64,000 bases of DNA from CALCZU01 sp964396165 (GTDB lineage Bacteria; Bdellovibrionota; FAC87; UBA2466): the NCBI GenBank assembly GCA_964396165.1, contig CAYNEF010000003.1, forward strand, positions 1 through 64,000, given 5' to 3'. Position numbers and translations under genes: made by a program. Under the pieces are notes generated by a model. It was given only the letters and a program-made list of their open reading frames with translations. It had not been told where the DNA came from and searched no databases. Below are positions 50,572 to 59,403 of this stretch, piece by piece (position 1 is the first letter of the stretch; the number at the start of each line of letters is the position of its first letter).

Positions 50572-51690
50572 ATGAAGTTGTTCTTAACCTTCTTTCTCTG
50601 TGTGTCTTTGTTTGCAGATCCACCGATTAAGATCGCCTATGTAGGCGGTCGCACAGGTTCCCATAACAGTCCCTCAAACAAAGCGCTAAAAGTGCTGCAA
50701 ATGATCACGTCCAAATATAACCGCGAGGGGGGGATACAAAGAAGGCATATCGAAGTCACTGCATTTGATACTCAAGGCACTGCTCAAGGCTCTGTGCGCG
50801 TGATGAAGGAAATCAAGCGGGGTGGTTACCTTGCAATGATTGGTGTGCATTCCAGCAACGACGGACTTGTGCTGTCTAGGCTAGCTGAAGAAAATAAAAT
50901 ACCATTAGTAGTCGTTTCTGCTACTCACCCGGATATTACAAAAAACAAACAGTACGTAGTCCGCACCTGTTTTAACGACAACTCCCAAGGAAAGTTTTTG
51001 GCGGACTTTGCTACACAAAAGTTGAGAGCTAAGCGCATCGTTGTGATTACAGATGTACGTGATAGCTTCACTAACTACCTAACAACAGTATTTCAGAACA
51101 GAATCAAATCCACAGGCGCAAAAATTATCGCTAATTACGCGATAAAAACAAACGACAAGGATTTTTCAGAAGTAATAAAGAATATCTCCAATCTTGAAAA
51201 TCCTGACTCTATTTTCATGGCAACTTCTGCAATGGAAGCGGTCTATCTGATGACACAGCTGTCGAATAACAATGTTCACTTACCCATTATCGGTAATGAT
51301 GGGTGGCAAAACGATGATTTGCTTTTAGCATTGAAAACGGTACCACAATCTTTGTCGCGCGCTTATTTCTCTGTCCACTGGTACAAAGAGCAATCTAACT
51401 TGCACTCTATAAATTTCTTATCCGAATATAAAAAAATATATAAAGAGTCTCTTGAATCCACCGACGTAGACGCGGCGCTGATGCATGATAGCGCAGAACT
51501 CCTCTACCGAGCGCTTACTAAAGTCACTTCTTCAGGTCCAAAAGCCATTATGGATCAGCTGAAAAGTACAAGTTTTAAGGGTGTCACCGGAAGCATGAAA
51601 TTTTTAAATGGCAACGAGATGCAAAAAGAAATTTACGTATTAAAAATTGCAAATGGAAAAATGTTGCCATTGAAAGTGAGAGCTGAATGA
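50572..51690 (+). CDS. Periplasmic binding protein, LivJ/amino-acid-binding type
   Basis: A 372-residue protein with a short signal peptide (KLFLTFFLCVSLFA). The periplasmic-binding type I fold is visible in IKIAYVGGRTGSHNS, the pairing of YLAMIGVHSSNDGLVLSRLA with IPLVVVSATHP, and IPII-type strand LPIIGNDGW. This family binds branched amino acids, amides or other small ligands. No ABC permease or ATPase is near. Instead the gene overlaps a hybrid sensor kinase gene by four bases, so it most likely presents a ligand to that kinase. Confidence 0.87.
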   Translation: MKLFLTFFLCVSLFADPPIKIAYVGGRTGSHNSPSNKALKVLQMITSKYNREGGIQRRHIEVTAFDTQGTAQGSVRVMKEIKRGGYLAMIGVHSSNDGLVLSRLAEENKIPLVVVSATHPDITKNKQYVVRTCFNDNSQGKFLADFATQKLRAKRIVVITDVRDSFTNYLTTVFQNRIKSTGAKIIANYAIKTNDKDFSEVIKNISNLENPDSIFMATSAMEAVYLMTQLSNNNVHLPIIGNDGWQNDDLLLALKTVPQSLSRAYFSVHWYKEQSNLHSINFLSEYKKIYKESLESTDVDAALMHDSAELLYRALTKVTSSGPKAIMDQLKSTSFKGVTGSMKFLNGNEMQKEIYVLKIANGKMLPLKVRAE

Positions 51691-53552
51691 AGGCCATTGC
51701 ATTCACATTAGAACAAAAGTTCCAGTTGTGGAAAAACGAACTGGAAAATCTATATGAGCAACTTCTTAAAAAATATGCACCTGAAATTGATGCGTTAAAA
51801 CGTGCCTCAAGGCGGTTGGACTTCAGGCTTACTACCTTAGTCGGAGTTGTGGTTTTTCTGTGGTTCGTATCCTTTGTGATTTCCGTACAGTTGATACACG
51901 GACAGAGTCTACAAAAAGACGTGACTTTAGAAAGAGAAAAAATCCTTTCCAAACTTAAAAACGAAGAAACCCAAATACTGAACGACATCATTTTAGATCA
52001 TCATAAAGCGTTGGAACTTGCTTCGGGTGATCTCTACCATAGTCAAAATTTAAAATGGCTCGAGTTGAAAACAATTAAAGGTAAAGTATTCACTTTTGGC
52101 TCTTTGGGCGAATCGAAAGAAAAAATTGCCTTGGACGAAGTCTATCCAATCATTTTCGAAGGCAAGGAATACGGCAGAATTTCTTTCGAAAAAGAACTGT
52201 CATACCTGGGTGACTCAAGAGGACTCGCACGTAAGTGGATTTTCGGGATCACTATCATCATGATTCTGATTTTTTTCATCGTGCAGAGATTCATCAACCA
52301 GCAGATGGTGCTACCTATTCAGTTACTCATTTCAAACTTCTCATCCGGCAAAGACATTTCTTCCGAAGAGGTTTCCGAGAAGGGCGCAACAGAAATAGAA
52401 AATCTTTATACTGCGTTTAGCCAGATGCAACGCGGTTTTAAAGAATCCCAAGAGAAAATGATTACCACTGAGCGTGATGTGGCACTTGGTGCGCTAGCAG
52501 CTCAAGTGGCGCATGATATTCGATCTCCCTTAGCCGCCTTGCAAGTCATGTTCGACACTTTGGAAACTCTTCCAGAAAATCAGCGTTTACTTTTGCGTAC
52601 AGCGATTCAAAGAATTACCGATATTGCAAACAATCTGCTGCATTCGGGTAGCAATCAATTAAGAAAACCGACTGCAAAATCCCTCAAAGTCGTCGAAAAA
52701 TCTTCAGAGCTTATTGATGCTATCGTGAATATCATAGTGAGCGAAAAGCGAGTGCAGTATTCAGCGCACAAAGACGTTGTGATTGAATACCACAGTGATT
52801 TGGCTTCAAAGTGTGTGTTTTCTAGCGTAAACCGCATTGAATTTGAGAGGCTTCTCTCTAATTTGATAAATAATTCCGTAGAAGCCATTACCGCGAGTGG
52901 AAAAATTGAAATCGACCTTGCATCCACAAACGAAAATCTGATTTTAACGATTAAGGACAATGGCAAAGGCATGCCGCCTGATTTGATAGAAGCATTGGGA
53001 ACAAGAGGGACGACATTCGGCAAAAAAGAAGGTTCTGGTCTGGGTTTATACCACGCCATTAAAATGGTCGAATCTTGGGATGGAAAAATTGAAATCAGCA
53101 GCGCACCTGAAATCGGTACAGCCATTCAAATCACCCTCGCAAAAGCCGTTACACCCGTATGGTTCTTGCCAACCCTTGAAGTTGCTAAGAAAAGCGTATT
53201 GATAGTGATTGATGATGACGACTCTATCCACGACACCTGGAAGAACAGATTTCCTTTGGGTTTAAGAAAGTCAAAAGGTGTATCGCTCAGACATTTCACC
53301 AATGTCGAAGCTTTCAAGCGCTGGTGGAATATCAGACCCTCTACTGCACTGAAGCTACTGGTTGATTATGAGTTGATCGGCAGCAATCAAACTGGACTAG
53401 AGTTGATTTCCGAGCTAGGTTTGGAAAAAAATGCAGTACTCGTTACGAGCCACTGCGAAGAAAAAGAAATTATCGAAGAATGTGTTAAAAAAGGAATCAA
53501 GATTTTGCCTAAGAGCCTGGCATCTTCTCTCCCCATAATGGTGTCAAAATGA
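51687..53552 (+). CDS. Hybrid sensor histidine kinase with C-terminal receiver-like domain
   Basis: A 621-residue inner-membrane kinase. Membrane segments at about 49-72 and 184-203 flank a periplasmic domain of about 110 residues, followed by a HAMP-like/coiled linker. The H-box is HDIRSPL (His276), with N-box LSNLINNSVEA, G1 DNGKGMP and G2 GSGLGLYH. The C-terminal domain (about 500-618) resembles a receiver: acidic cluster IDDDDS, candidate phospho-Asp560 in LLVDYE, Thr587/Ser588 and Lys609. The central strand order looks degenerate. The four-base overlap with the binding-protein gene indicates a ligand-sensing pair. No DNA-binding response regulator lies next to it. Confidence 0.88.
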   Translation: MKAIAFTLEQKFQLWKNELENLYEQLLKKYAPEIDALKRASRRLDFRLTTLVGVVVFLWFVSFVISVQLIHGQSLQKDVTLEREKILSKLKNEETQILNDIILDHHKALELASGDLYHSQNLKWLELKTIKGKVFTFGSLGESKEKIALDEVYPIIFEGKEYGRISFEKELSYLGDSRGLARKWIFGITIIMILIFFIVQRFINQQMVLPIQLLISNFSSGKDISSEEVSEKGATEIENLYTAFSQMQRGFKESQEKMITTERDVALGALAAQVAHDIRSPLAALQVMFDTLETLPENQRLLLRTAIQRITDIANNLLHSGSNQLRKPTAKSLKVVEKSSELIDAIVNIIVSEKRVQYSAHKDVVIEYHSDLASKCVFSSVNRIEFERLLSNLINNSVEAITASGKIEIDLASTNENLILTIKDNGKGMPPDLIEALGTRGTTFGKKEGSGLGLYHAIKMVESWDGKIEISSAPEIGTAIQITLAKAVTPVWFLPTLEVAKKSVLIVIDDDDSIHDTWKNRFPLGLRKSKGVSLRHFTNVEAFKRWWNIRPSTALKLLVDYELIGSNQTGLELISELGLEKNAVLVTSHCEEKEIIEECVKKGIKILPKSLASSLPIMVSK

Positions 53553-54205
53553 ATGTAGTTTTTGAAAATGAAAATTTTGTGGTTTTGGACAAGCCTTCCA
53601 ATCAATTGTCGATTCCTGGAAGGTTTGAAACGGAGCTTGATTCTGGTTCGCTTCTTACCGAGCTGACGGAAAAATACAAAAGACATATTTTCGTCGTACA
53701 CAGGTTGGATAGGGAAGTCTCGGGCCTGATTGTCTATGCAAAAAATGATCATGCACATGCTGTCGCCTGTAACTGGTTTGAACACCGGACAGTAGAAAAG
53801 CAGTACGAAGCACTGAGTGAAAGTGCCGATGGCAAGTGGCCGAATGTCGGAGAAAAGTTTAAGTGGGAAAGTATGCTACTTAAGGGAAAAAAACGCGCGT
53901 ATGAAAAACCTTTTGGCAAACGCGCCATTACCGAAGCTGAATTCTTAGGTGTGACAGAGCATCAGGGGCAAACAGTAGGAAGATGGAAACTTATTCCGAA
54001 AACGGGTCGCTCGCATCAGTTGCGTTTCGAGCTCTTTAAAAGAGGTTTTCCGATTTTGGGTGATGCTCTTTACGGAGCAAAGGGCAAATTCCAAACTGGA
54101 ATTGCCCTTCGCGCCATTAGTTTAAATTTTTCTCACTGCAGAGAAGCCAAAGAATATGGCTTGAAACCTGACTTACAGGTTAATTCCGCATTTTCTCATT
54201 GTTAA
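53549..54205 (+). CDS. RluA-family pseudouridine synthase
   Basis: A 218-residue single-domain enzyme. The N-terminal strand ENFVVLDKPSNQLSIPG and the catalytic motif HRLDREVSGLIVYAK hold the essential Asp; the later block RSHQLRFELF corresponds to family motif III. No S4 domain is present and the protein is shorter than RluC or RluD (about 320), closer to RluA or TruC, so a 23S rRNA or tRNA target is likely. It is joined to the kinase gene by a four-base overlap, though the functions seem unrelated. It ends 26 bases inside the convergent caspase-like gene. Confidence 0.9.
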   Translation: MNVVFENENFVVLDKPSNQLSIPGRFETELDSGSLLTELTEKYKRHIFVVHRLDREVSGLIVYAKNDHAHAVACNWFEHRTVEKQYEALSESADGKWPNVGEKFKWESMLLKGKKRAYEKPFGKRAITEAEFLGVTEHQGQTVGRWKLIPKTGRSHQLRFELFKRGFPILGDALYGAKGKFQTGIALRAISLNFSHCREAKEYGLKPDLQVNSAFSHC

Positions 54206-55022
54206 GATCTTCTGGAACAAGGCGAGCTACCGGATGGTGTACTTTCGTGTAGTCGTACGTTTTCTGAATGAATTCGCCGATAGTATCGTTCTTTTCCATT
54301 CCTTCATCGAATGCTTTGCCGAGTGCGACAGTGAAGGCAGAACCGTTAGACCCCGCAGCACTGGTTTCATCGGCGCGCGAAGAGGCAAAAACGAACAATT
54401 TATCAAAGTAAGCATCTCTTGTTGTAGGTTTCAATGCTTCTACAATGGAGTCTGCTTCTTTTTGCATGTCTGTTACAGGCAGCATTTGAATGCTTGGCAT
54501 TCCTCTGAACTTTGGAAGTAGGGAACCGGAATAGCAGGAGTCAAAGAACAAAAGGAGTCTTTTTAAAGGTCCGATATTCTTTCTGCCGGCTTCTAGAGCT
54601 GCTCTGATTTCTTGTACCTTCATCGTTCTATCTTCCATCAATAGAGTTTCTTTTCCGCCGTGGCCTGAGAAGTAGAAGAGAAATGTTCCGTCTTCTTCTA
54701 CCTTGGAAGAAATTTCTGTCAGGTTTTTTGCAACAAGTGCGGTTGTTCCCGTTTTGTTGTAAAGGTTTGTTGCTTTGAAATTATAGTCAGGGTGATTTCC
54801 CATTCTTTCCACGTTTTTCACATCCAAATCAATTCCAGGAAGACCTTTATCGACGCCTACAAGTAGGGATAGGTTTGTTGCTTTGGAACTTTCCGTCCAA
54901 CCGCGAACTCCACTACTTAGCGGTGTCACACCTTCCCCGCCCCCAGGAGTAGGATTTACTCCATTGGATGCGAAAATAGACTGACACAATAATATGGCGC
55001 ACAGCCATAAGCATGATTTCAT
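54180..55022 (-). CDS. Secreted caspase-family (C14) cysteine peptidase
   Basis: A 280-residue protein with a signal peptide (KSCLWLCAILLCQSIFAS), a Gly/Pro-rich linker and one caspase-type p20 domain. The catalytic dyad is His121 in YFSGHGGKE and Cys163 in FFDSCYSGSL. The P1-pocket-type sequence VFASSRADETS lies near residue 212. It is probably an active metacaspase-like peptidase, in the periplasm or exported (a Sec signal could also feed the T2SS). It stands alone, convergent with the pseudouridine synthase gene. No partner or inhibitor is apparent. Confidence 0.87.
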   Translation of the reverse strand: MKSCLWLCAILLCQSIFASNGVNPTPGGGEGVTPLSSGVRGWTESSKATNLSLLVGVDKGLPGIDLDVKNVERMGNHPDYNFKATNLYNKTGTTALVAKNLTEISSKVEEDGTFLFYFSGHGGKETLLMEDRTMKVQEIRAALEAGRKNIGPLKRLLLFFDSCYSGSLLPKFRGMPSIQMLPVTDMQKEADSIVEALKPTTRDAYFDKLFVFASSRADETSAAGSNGSAFTVALGKAFDEGMEKNDTIGEFIQKTYDYTKVHHPVARLVPEDLNNEKMRN

Positions 55023-55210
55023 AGGCTCTCCTGGTTTTTTATCGAATTTATTGGTGTTAGCGTTTCAAAAGATGAATGTCTTATTTATAAGTATAAAGAG
55101 TATTCGAATAAGTAGTGTATTTCCCTGAAGTTCCCGTTAACAGGTGTTGTGTCATAAGTTTCATAAGGAAATAATGGTTAAATAATAGGAATTTAGGTAT
55201 ATTTTGCAGG

Positions 55211-56533
55211 ATGTCAGTAAAAAGCGCTAAAACTAAGTATTCTTGGATCACCGAGCTTTTTGAATCCAGCTCGAGAGAAATAAGCGATCGTAAAGTCGGT
55301 ATTGAGATTGAGCGTATTGCCATGTGGCCGTCGCTTAAATCGTTTTCCTATTCTGATGGTGAAAAACCCGGTGCCACCACTCTTTTAAAAAAACTTTCTA
55401 AGCAACATATCTGGCCTATCATCACAAACAACGATGGAAGCCCCTTAGGATTAACATCTACACACGGAAAAGTTTCGCTCGAGCCGGGTAGCCAGGTGGA
55501 ACTGTCTACCGATCCGTTAAAAGATCTTTTTCAAGTTCAAAAAGAAGTAGATTTGTTTGAAGCAAAAGTAAGTGCCATTACGGACGAATGGGGTTTGATG
55601 TGGCTGACACTGGGTACAGATCCATTGCATGCCGTAAAAGACATCGAGTTGATACCGTCTGTACGTTATCAAATCATGACAGATTATTTTGAGCAAAGGT
55701 CCCGTCTGGGTACTTCCATGATGAGAAGAACTGCCTCTGTGCAAATCAATTTAGATTACACGAGTGAAAAAGAGGCTATCGAAATGCTAAGGGCAAGCTT
55801 ACTTACCTCGCCAGTTTCTTACGCACTTTTTGGAAATTCTCCCTTTATAGATGGGAAAATGTCGGGTTATTGCTCCTACAGAAACCAAATCTGGCTTGAA
55901 ACCGATCCGAAACGCACGGGAATGTTCTCAGAAGCGTTTTCTAAAGACTTTAACTTTGAACGACTTGCAGAATATCTTTGGAAAGAGCCTCTGATGTTCG
56001 TTCAAAACAGAAAGAAGCAATACGTTCCAGCAAACGGAATGAATCTGCATGATATTGAAGAAGGTAAAATAGACGGTGTTCTGTTGGATGATACAAATCA
56101 GTGGAATGCGATTCGTCAGTTATTTACCGATAGTAGGGTAAAACCTGGCTATGTAGAAATCCGTTCGCTCGATAATCTTTGCCCAAAAGACAGATACGCC
56201 TCTACCGCATTTTGGATGGGACTTCTTTATAGTGAAGACGCAAGAAAACTTTGCATGGAACTACTTGGTAAGTACGACGATAAAAAACGGCGCGAATTGA
56301 ATCTGGCAGTCGCAAAAGACGGCATGAAAGCGGAAAGTTTTGTGAATATAGTAGATATTTCCAAAAAGCTCTTTGATGCAGCTCATGCCTCATTGAAAAC
56401 GCGTGGGCTGGGCGAGGAAGTATTCTTAGAACCTCTTCGTGAAATTATCGAAACTAAAATGAATCCTGCACAAAGAATTATCGCGAATTGGAAAGGCGAT
56501 ATGAGCGCCATGCTCAATGAGAATAAGTTTTAG
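55211..56533 (+). CDS. gshA: Glutamate-cysteine ligase (GCS2 / plant-alphaproteobacterial type)
   Basis: A 440-residue ATP-dependent ligase making gamma-glutamylcysteine. Family landmarks include VGIEIERI, the SLEPGSQVELS active-site strand (Glu and Gln residues that bind substrate and metal), the MMRRTASVQINLDY block and the late YVEIRSLDN segment. The size and these blocks fit the GCS2-like type seen in alphaproteobacteria and plants rather than E. coli GshA. A TATATT lies seven bases upstream of the ATG and a GCAGG directly before it, so the leader may be extremely short. It converges on gshB across a hairpin region. Confidence 0.92.
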   Translation: MSVKSAKTKYSWITELFESSSREISDRKVGIEIERIAMWPSLKSFSYSDGEKPGATTLLKKLSKQHIWPIITNNDGSPLGLTSTHGKVSLEPGSQVELSTDPLKDLFQVQKEVDLFEAKVSAITDEWGLMWLTLGTDPLHAVKDIELIPSVRYQIMTDYFEQRSRLGTSMMRRTASVQINLDYTSEKEAIEMLRASLLTSPVSYALFGNSPFIDGKMSGYCSYRNQIWLETDPKRTGMFSEAFSKDFNFERLAEYLWKEPLMFVQNRKKQYVPANGMNLHDIEEGKIDGVLLDDTNQWNAIRQLFTDSRVKPGYVEIRSLDNLCPKDRYASTAFWMGLLYSEDARKLCMELLGKYDDKKRRELNLAVAKDGMKAESFVNIVDISKKLFDAAHASLKTRGLGEEVFLEPLREIIETKMNPAQRIIANWKGDMSAMLNENKF

Positions 56534-56552
56534 TGTTTTGCAGAGATCTCGC

Positions 56553-56637
56553 TGGGGGCTTGCCCCCAATGGTAATATTACATAGTTTTTTAGATAGACT
56601 TCGCCCCCAAACCTGACAATTGGGAAAATTGTCAGGT
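56553..56637. terminator. Hairpin region between the convergent gshA and gshB genes
   Basis: Two strong inverted repeats lie in the 117-base gap. TGGGGGC (56553-56559) pairs with GCCCCCA (56562-56568) around two bases. ACCTGACAATT (56611-56621) pairs perfectly with AATTGTCAGGT (56627-56637) around GGGAA. A further CGCCCCCA at 56602-56609 could pair with the first G-run instead. No long T-tract follows on either strand, so a bidirectional, Rho-independent-like role is tentative. Confidence 0.45.
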
Positions 56638-56650
56638 CTACTTGGAAATT

Positions 56651-57601
56651 TTAGGTAGTTTTCTTTTTTATAAAATCGATTACTTTTTCAGCGATATGGA
56701 TGCCTTCTAGTTTTTTAATGGCGAGCATTCCTGTGGGGGAAGTAATGTTGATTTCTGATACTTTGGCCCCAATCAAATCAATTCCCGCGAAATCTATTTT
56801 ATTTTTTGACAGAAATTTTCCTACTTTGGAAAGCACTGCCACTTCTTTTTTCGACAAGGGTTTAGAGGCTGCCGTACCACCTTGCGCAAGATTGGAAATG
56901 AAATCTCCTGCTTTTGGAATGCGCATGAAATGGCCCACGACTTTTCCATTTAGTAAAAATACGCGTCTGTCTCCTTCGAGCACTTCAGGAATATAGGGCT
57001 GGATGATAATTTCTTTTTGGGTGGATTCTTTAATTCCCGAATAAGAGTTGAGGAGTTCATTCTTCGAAAATTTTTGTACATCGCTTCCGCCAAAACCTAA
57101 AAAAGGTTTTGTGACAAATGAATCCGTTTTAAACTGATTTATAAAGGCAGTGGCGCCAGCCAAATTGCCAATATAGGTCGGAATAATATCTGATTTCGCA
57201 AAGTACCCTTGCGCCAAAGCTTCCAGTGGAACCAGCTTCTCGTGGAAACGTAGTAGGACATCGGGATGATTAAAAAAGTATGTTTCTTTAGAAGCAAGCT
57301 TCAAAAGCCAGCAGAGCCGTACATACGAAGGATCAAAGGGTGGATCTTTTCGGATAAATACAGCCTTAAAATGTTTCATAGACTGAAACGACTGCTCTGC
57401 TAACTGCGCTGTTTCTTCTTCCTTGCAATCCACCACTTTTTTGCTGTGTACAATGACTTTATTTTCAAAATACTCAACGTCGATTTCACGCGCCCAATAG
57501 CATTCGTGTTTTTTTGCAAGTGCTACGCGCAAAAGTTCGAGCGTGGAATCGCCCTTTGGTTTTAAACGATCTGGTGGATCTGCAATAAATAGTATTTTCA
57601 T
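56651..57601 (-). CDS. gshB: Glutathione synthetase
   Basis: A 316-residue ATP-grasp enzyme that adds glycine to gamma-glutamylcysteine. The N-terminal MKILFIADPPDRL start, FIRKDPPFDPSY near residue 84, the ATP-grasp lysine in FVTKPFLGFGGSDV, the glycine-rich loop NLAQGGTAA, and the metal site FAGIDLIG with EINITSPTG match bacterial GshB along its length. It is the proteobacterial type. Its start codon overlaps the ggt stop by one base, so ggt-gshB form an operon facing gshA. Confidence 0.95.
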   Translation of the reverse strand: MKILFIADPPDRLKPKGDSTLELLRVALAKKHECYWAREIDVEYFENKVIVHSKKVVDCKEEETAQLAEQSFQSMKHFKAVFIRKDPPFDPSYVRLCWLLKLASKETYFFNHPDVLLRFHEKLVPLEALAQGYFAKSDIIPTYIGNLAGATAFINQFKTDSFVTKPFLGFGGSDVQKFSKNELLNSYSGIKESTQKEIIIQPYIPEVLEGDRRVFLLNGKVVGHFMRIPKAGDFISNLAQGGTAASKPLSKKEVAVLSKVGKFLSKNKIDFAGIDLIGAKVSEINITSPTGMLAIKKLEGIHIAEKVIDFIKKKTT

Positions 57602-59355
57602 TAGTATGCCTCTGCTCCGCCTTCATCACGAGGATCGAAGGCAGAAGTGAATTGTCCATCGCTTGCAATGCCTACCGCTTGTACGATAGGGGAGAAAGGA
57701 GGTTCCGCAACAATATGTCCACGCGACTTCAAATCGTCCTGTAACGCATCCATCAGACCACCTTCAAGATTTAGTTTGTCAGGAAGCCATTGGTGGTGAA
57801 AGCGTGGTGCAAATACGGAACGTTTTACGTCACCGGGAAATTGAACAAAATAATTTAATGAAGTTTCAAGAACACTTGTAATAATTCGAGACCCTCCAGC
57901 GGCACCAACTACAAATACCGGTTTATCATTTTTTAAAAATATAGAGGGAGTCATGCTAGACACTGGACGTTTTCCGGGCGCAATGGCGTTTGCTTCACTA
58001 CTTACAAGACCATAGACATTTGCTTCTCCTACTTTACTACTAAAATCATCCATTTCGTCATTTAAGAAAATTCCTGTTCCAGGAACCGCAAGGCACGAAC
58101 CGAATGTATAGTTAATAGTAAGCGTGCTTGCGACTGCATTTCCGTTGTTATCCATCACACTTAAATGAGTTGTGTGAGTTCCGGGCTCGAGAAGTACTTT
58201 CGGATTTTTGATTTCAGAAGAAGGAGTTGCTTTCTGCAGTTGAATGGATTTTCTGAGTTCTTCAGCATACGCATTGCTGGTTAATTTTGCATAATCTACT
58301 TTTACAAAGTCAGAATCACCGATAATTTGCGATCGGTCCGCATAGCCACGCTTTAATGCTTCTGTAATCAGATGGACGTATTCGACTGGATCACTGGATG
58401 TCGCTTTCAAATCGTAACCCGAAAGCACATTGAGAGTTTCTGCTAGAATTACACCACCAGCGCTAGGGGGAGGAGCTGAGATAAATTGGTTTCCAGCGAA
58501 AGATCCTTTAATGGGTTGTCTGTATTTAACGGGATATTTTGCAAGATCGCTTTGCTGTAAAATCCCTCCTTTTTCATTTACATAGCGGACAATTTTTTTG
58601 CCGAGAGCACCGACGCGAAAAGAAGCACCCCCTTGAGCTGCAATGGTTCGAATGGTGCTTGCGAGATCTTTTTGTACTAATCTCTCCCCAATATTGAGCG
58701 GCCGTTCCTCTTTGAAAAGAAGTGATTTAGTGTATTGCTCTTTCAAAAGGCATTCTTTTTCGTCGACGATATGTTCATGCAGGGAGGGGTAGACTAAAAA
58801 TCCTCTGTCTGCGAGTGTAATGGCAGGTTCCAATACATCTTTCCATTTTAATTTTCCCCATTTTCTATGGATTTCATAAAGCCCCATGACAAAACTGGGG
58901 GTGGCAATGCTCATTGCCCCTTTCAAACTCATATTGGGAATAACTTTGCCGTCTTTATCCAGATACATGTCGCGGCTGGCTTTTTGGGGAGCTGTTTCAC
59001 GGAAATCGATAAAAAGATTTACAGGTTTTTTCTGATTGAGGTGAATCGTCATGAAACCGCCACCACCAATCCCTGCAGAGTGAGGCCGCTCGACAGCAAG
59101 GGCAAATGCAGTCGCTACAGCACTGTCTATTACATTGCCGCCTTTTTTCAAAATTTCGATTCCAGCTTTGGAAGAATGTGTTCCCCCTGACGCAACTGCA
59201 CCGTGACTTCCTTTTGCAGAACAGCATTCCGGCGTTCTGTTCCATAACTTGTAATTGATGTGCTTCTCAGACAAGAACGCTTTAGCTTTTTCTGCATTCG
59301 GCGTTGATTGACAGGCTGCAAGAAGAAATAAAAAGAAAAGAGATAGAAATTTCAT
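57601..59355 (-). CDS. ggt: Gamma-glutamyltranspeptidase, predicted lipoprotein
   Basis: A 584-residue enzyme that hydrolyses glutathione or transfers its gamma-glutamyl group. The signal ends in a lipobox (LLAAC, Cys15), so it is probably membrane-anchored rather than freely periplasmic. The N-terminal nucleophile hydrolase is autocleaved before the threonine in THTTHLSVMDNNGNAV. Downstream, NDEMDDFS and the SSMTPSI loop complete the family active site, and RPHSAGIGGGGF is in the large subunit. It is co-transcribed with gshB, an unusual pairing of glutathione synthesis with its breakdown outside the cytoplasm. Confidence 0.94.
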   Translation of the reverse strand: MKFLSLFFLFLLAACQSTPNAEKAKAFLSEKHINYKLWNRTPECCSAKGSHGAVASGGTHSSKAGIEILKKGGNVIDSAVATAFALAVERPHSAGIGGGGFMTIHLNQKKPVNLFIDFRETAPQKASRDMYLDKDGKVIPNMSLKGAMSIATPSFVMGLYEIHRKWGKLKWKDVLEPAITLADRGFLVYPSLHEHIVDEKECLLKEQYTKSLLFKEERPLNIGERLVQKDLASTIRTIAAQGGASFRVGALGKKIVRYVNEKGGILQQSDLAKYPVKYRQPIKGSFAGNQFISAPPPSAGGVILAETLNVLSGYDLKATSSDPVEYVHLITEALKRGYADRSQIIGDSDFVKVDYAKLTSNAYAEELRKSIQLQKATPSSEIKNPKVLLEPGTHTTHLSVMDNNGNAVASTLTINYTFGSCLAVPGTGIFLNDEMDDFSSKVGEANVYGLVSSEANAIAPGKRPVSSMTPSIFLKNDKPVFVVGAAGGSRIITSVLETSLNYFVQFPGDVKRSVFAPRFHHQWLPDKLNLEGGLMDALQDDLKSRGHIVAEPPFSPIVQAVGIASDGQFTSAFDPRDEGGAEAY

Positions 59356-59403
59356 CAGACAAAACTACTTCTCAAATCGATACTAGGCAACTACCATAAA
59401 GAA

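Noticed and set aside
52655..53125. 156-codon minus-strand frame opposite the sensor kinase
   Set aside because: It is antisense to the conserved kinase ATP-binding region and has no domain of its own.
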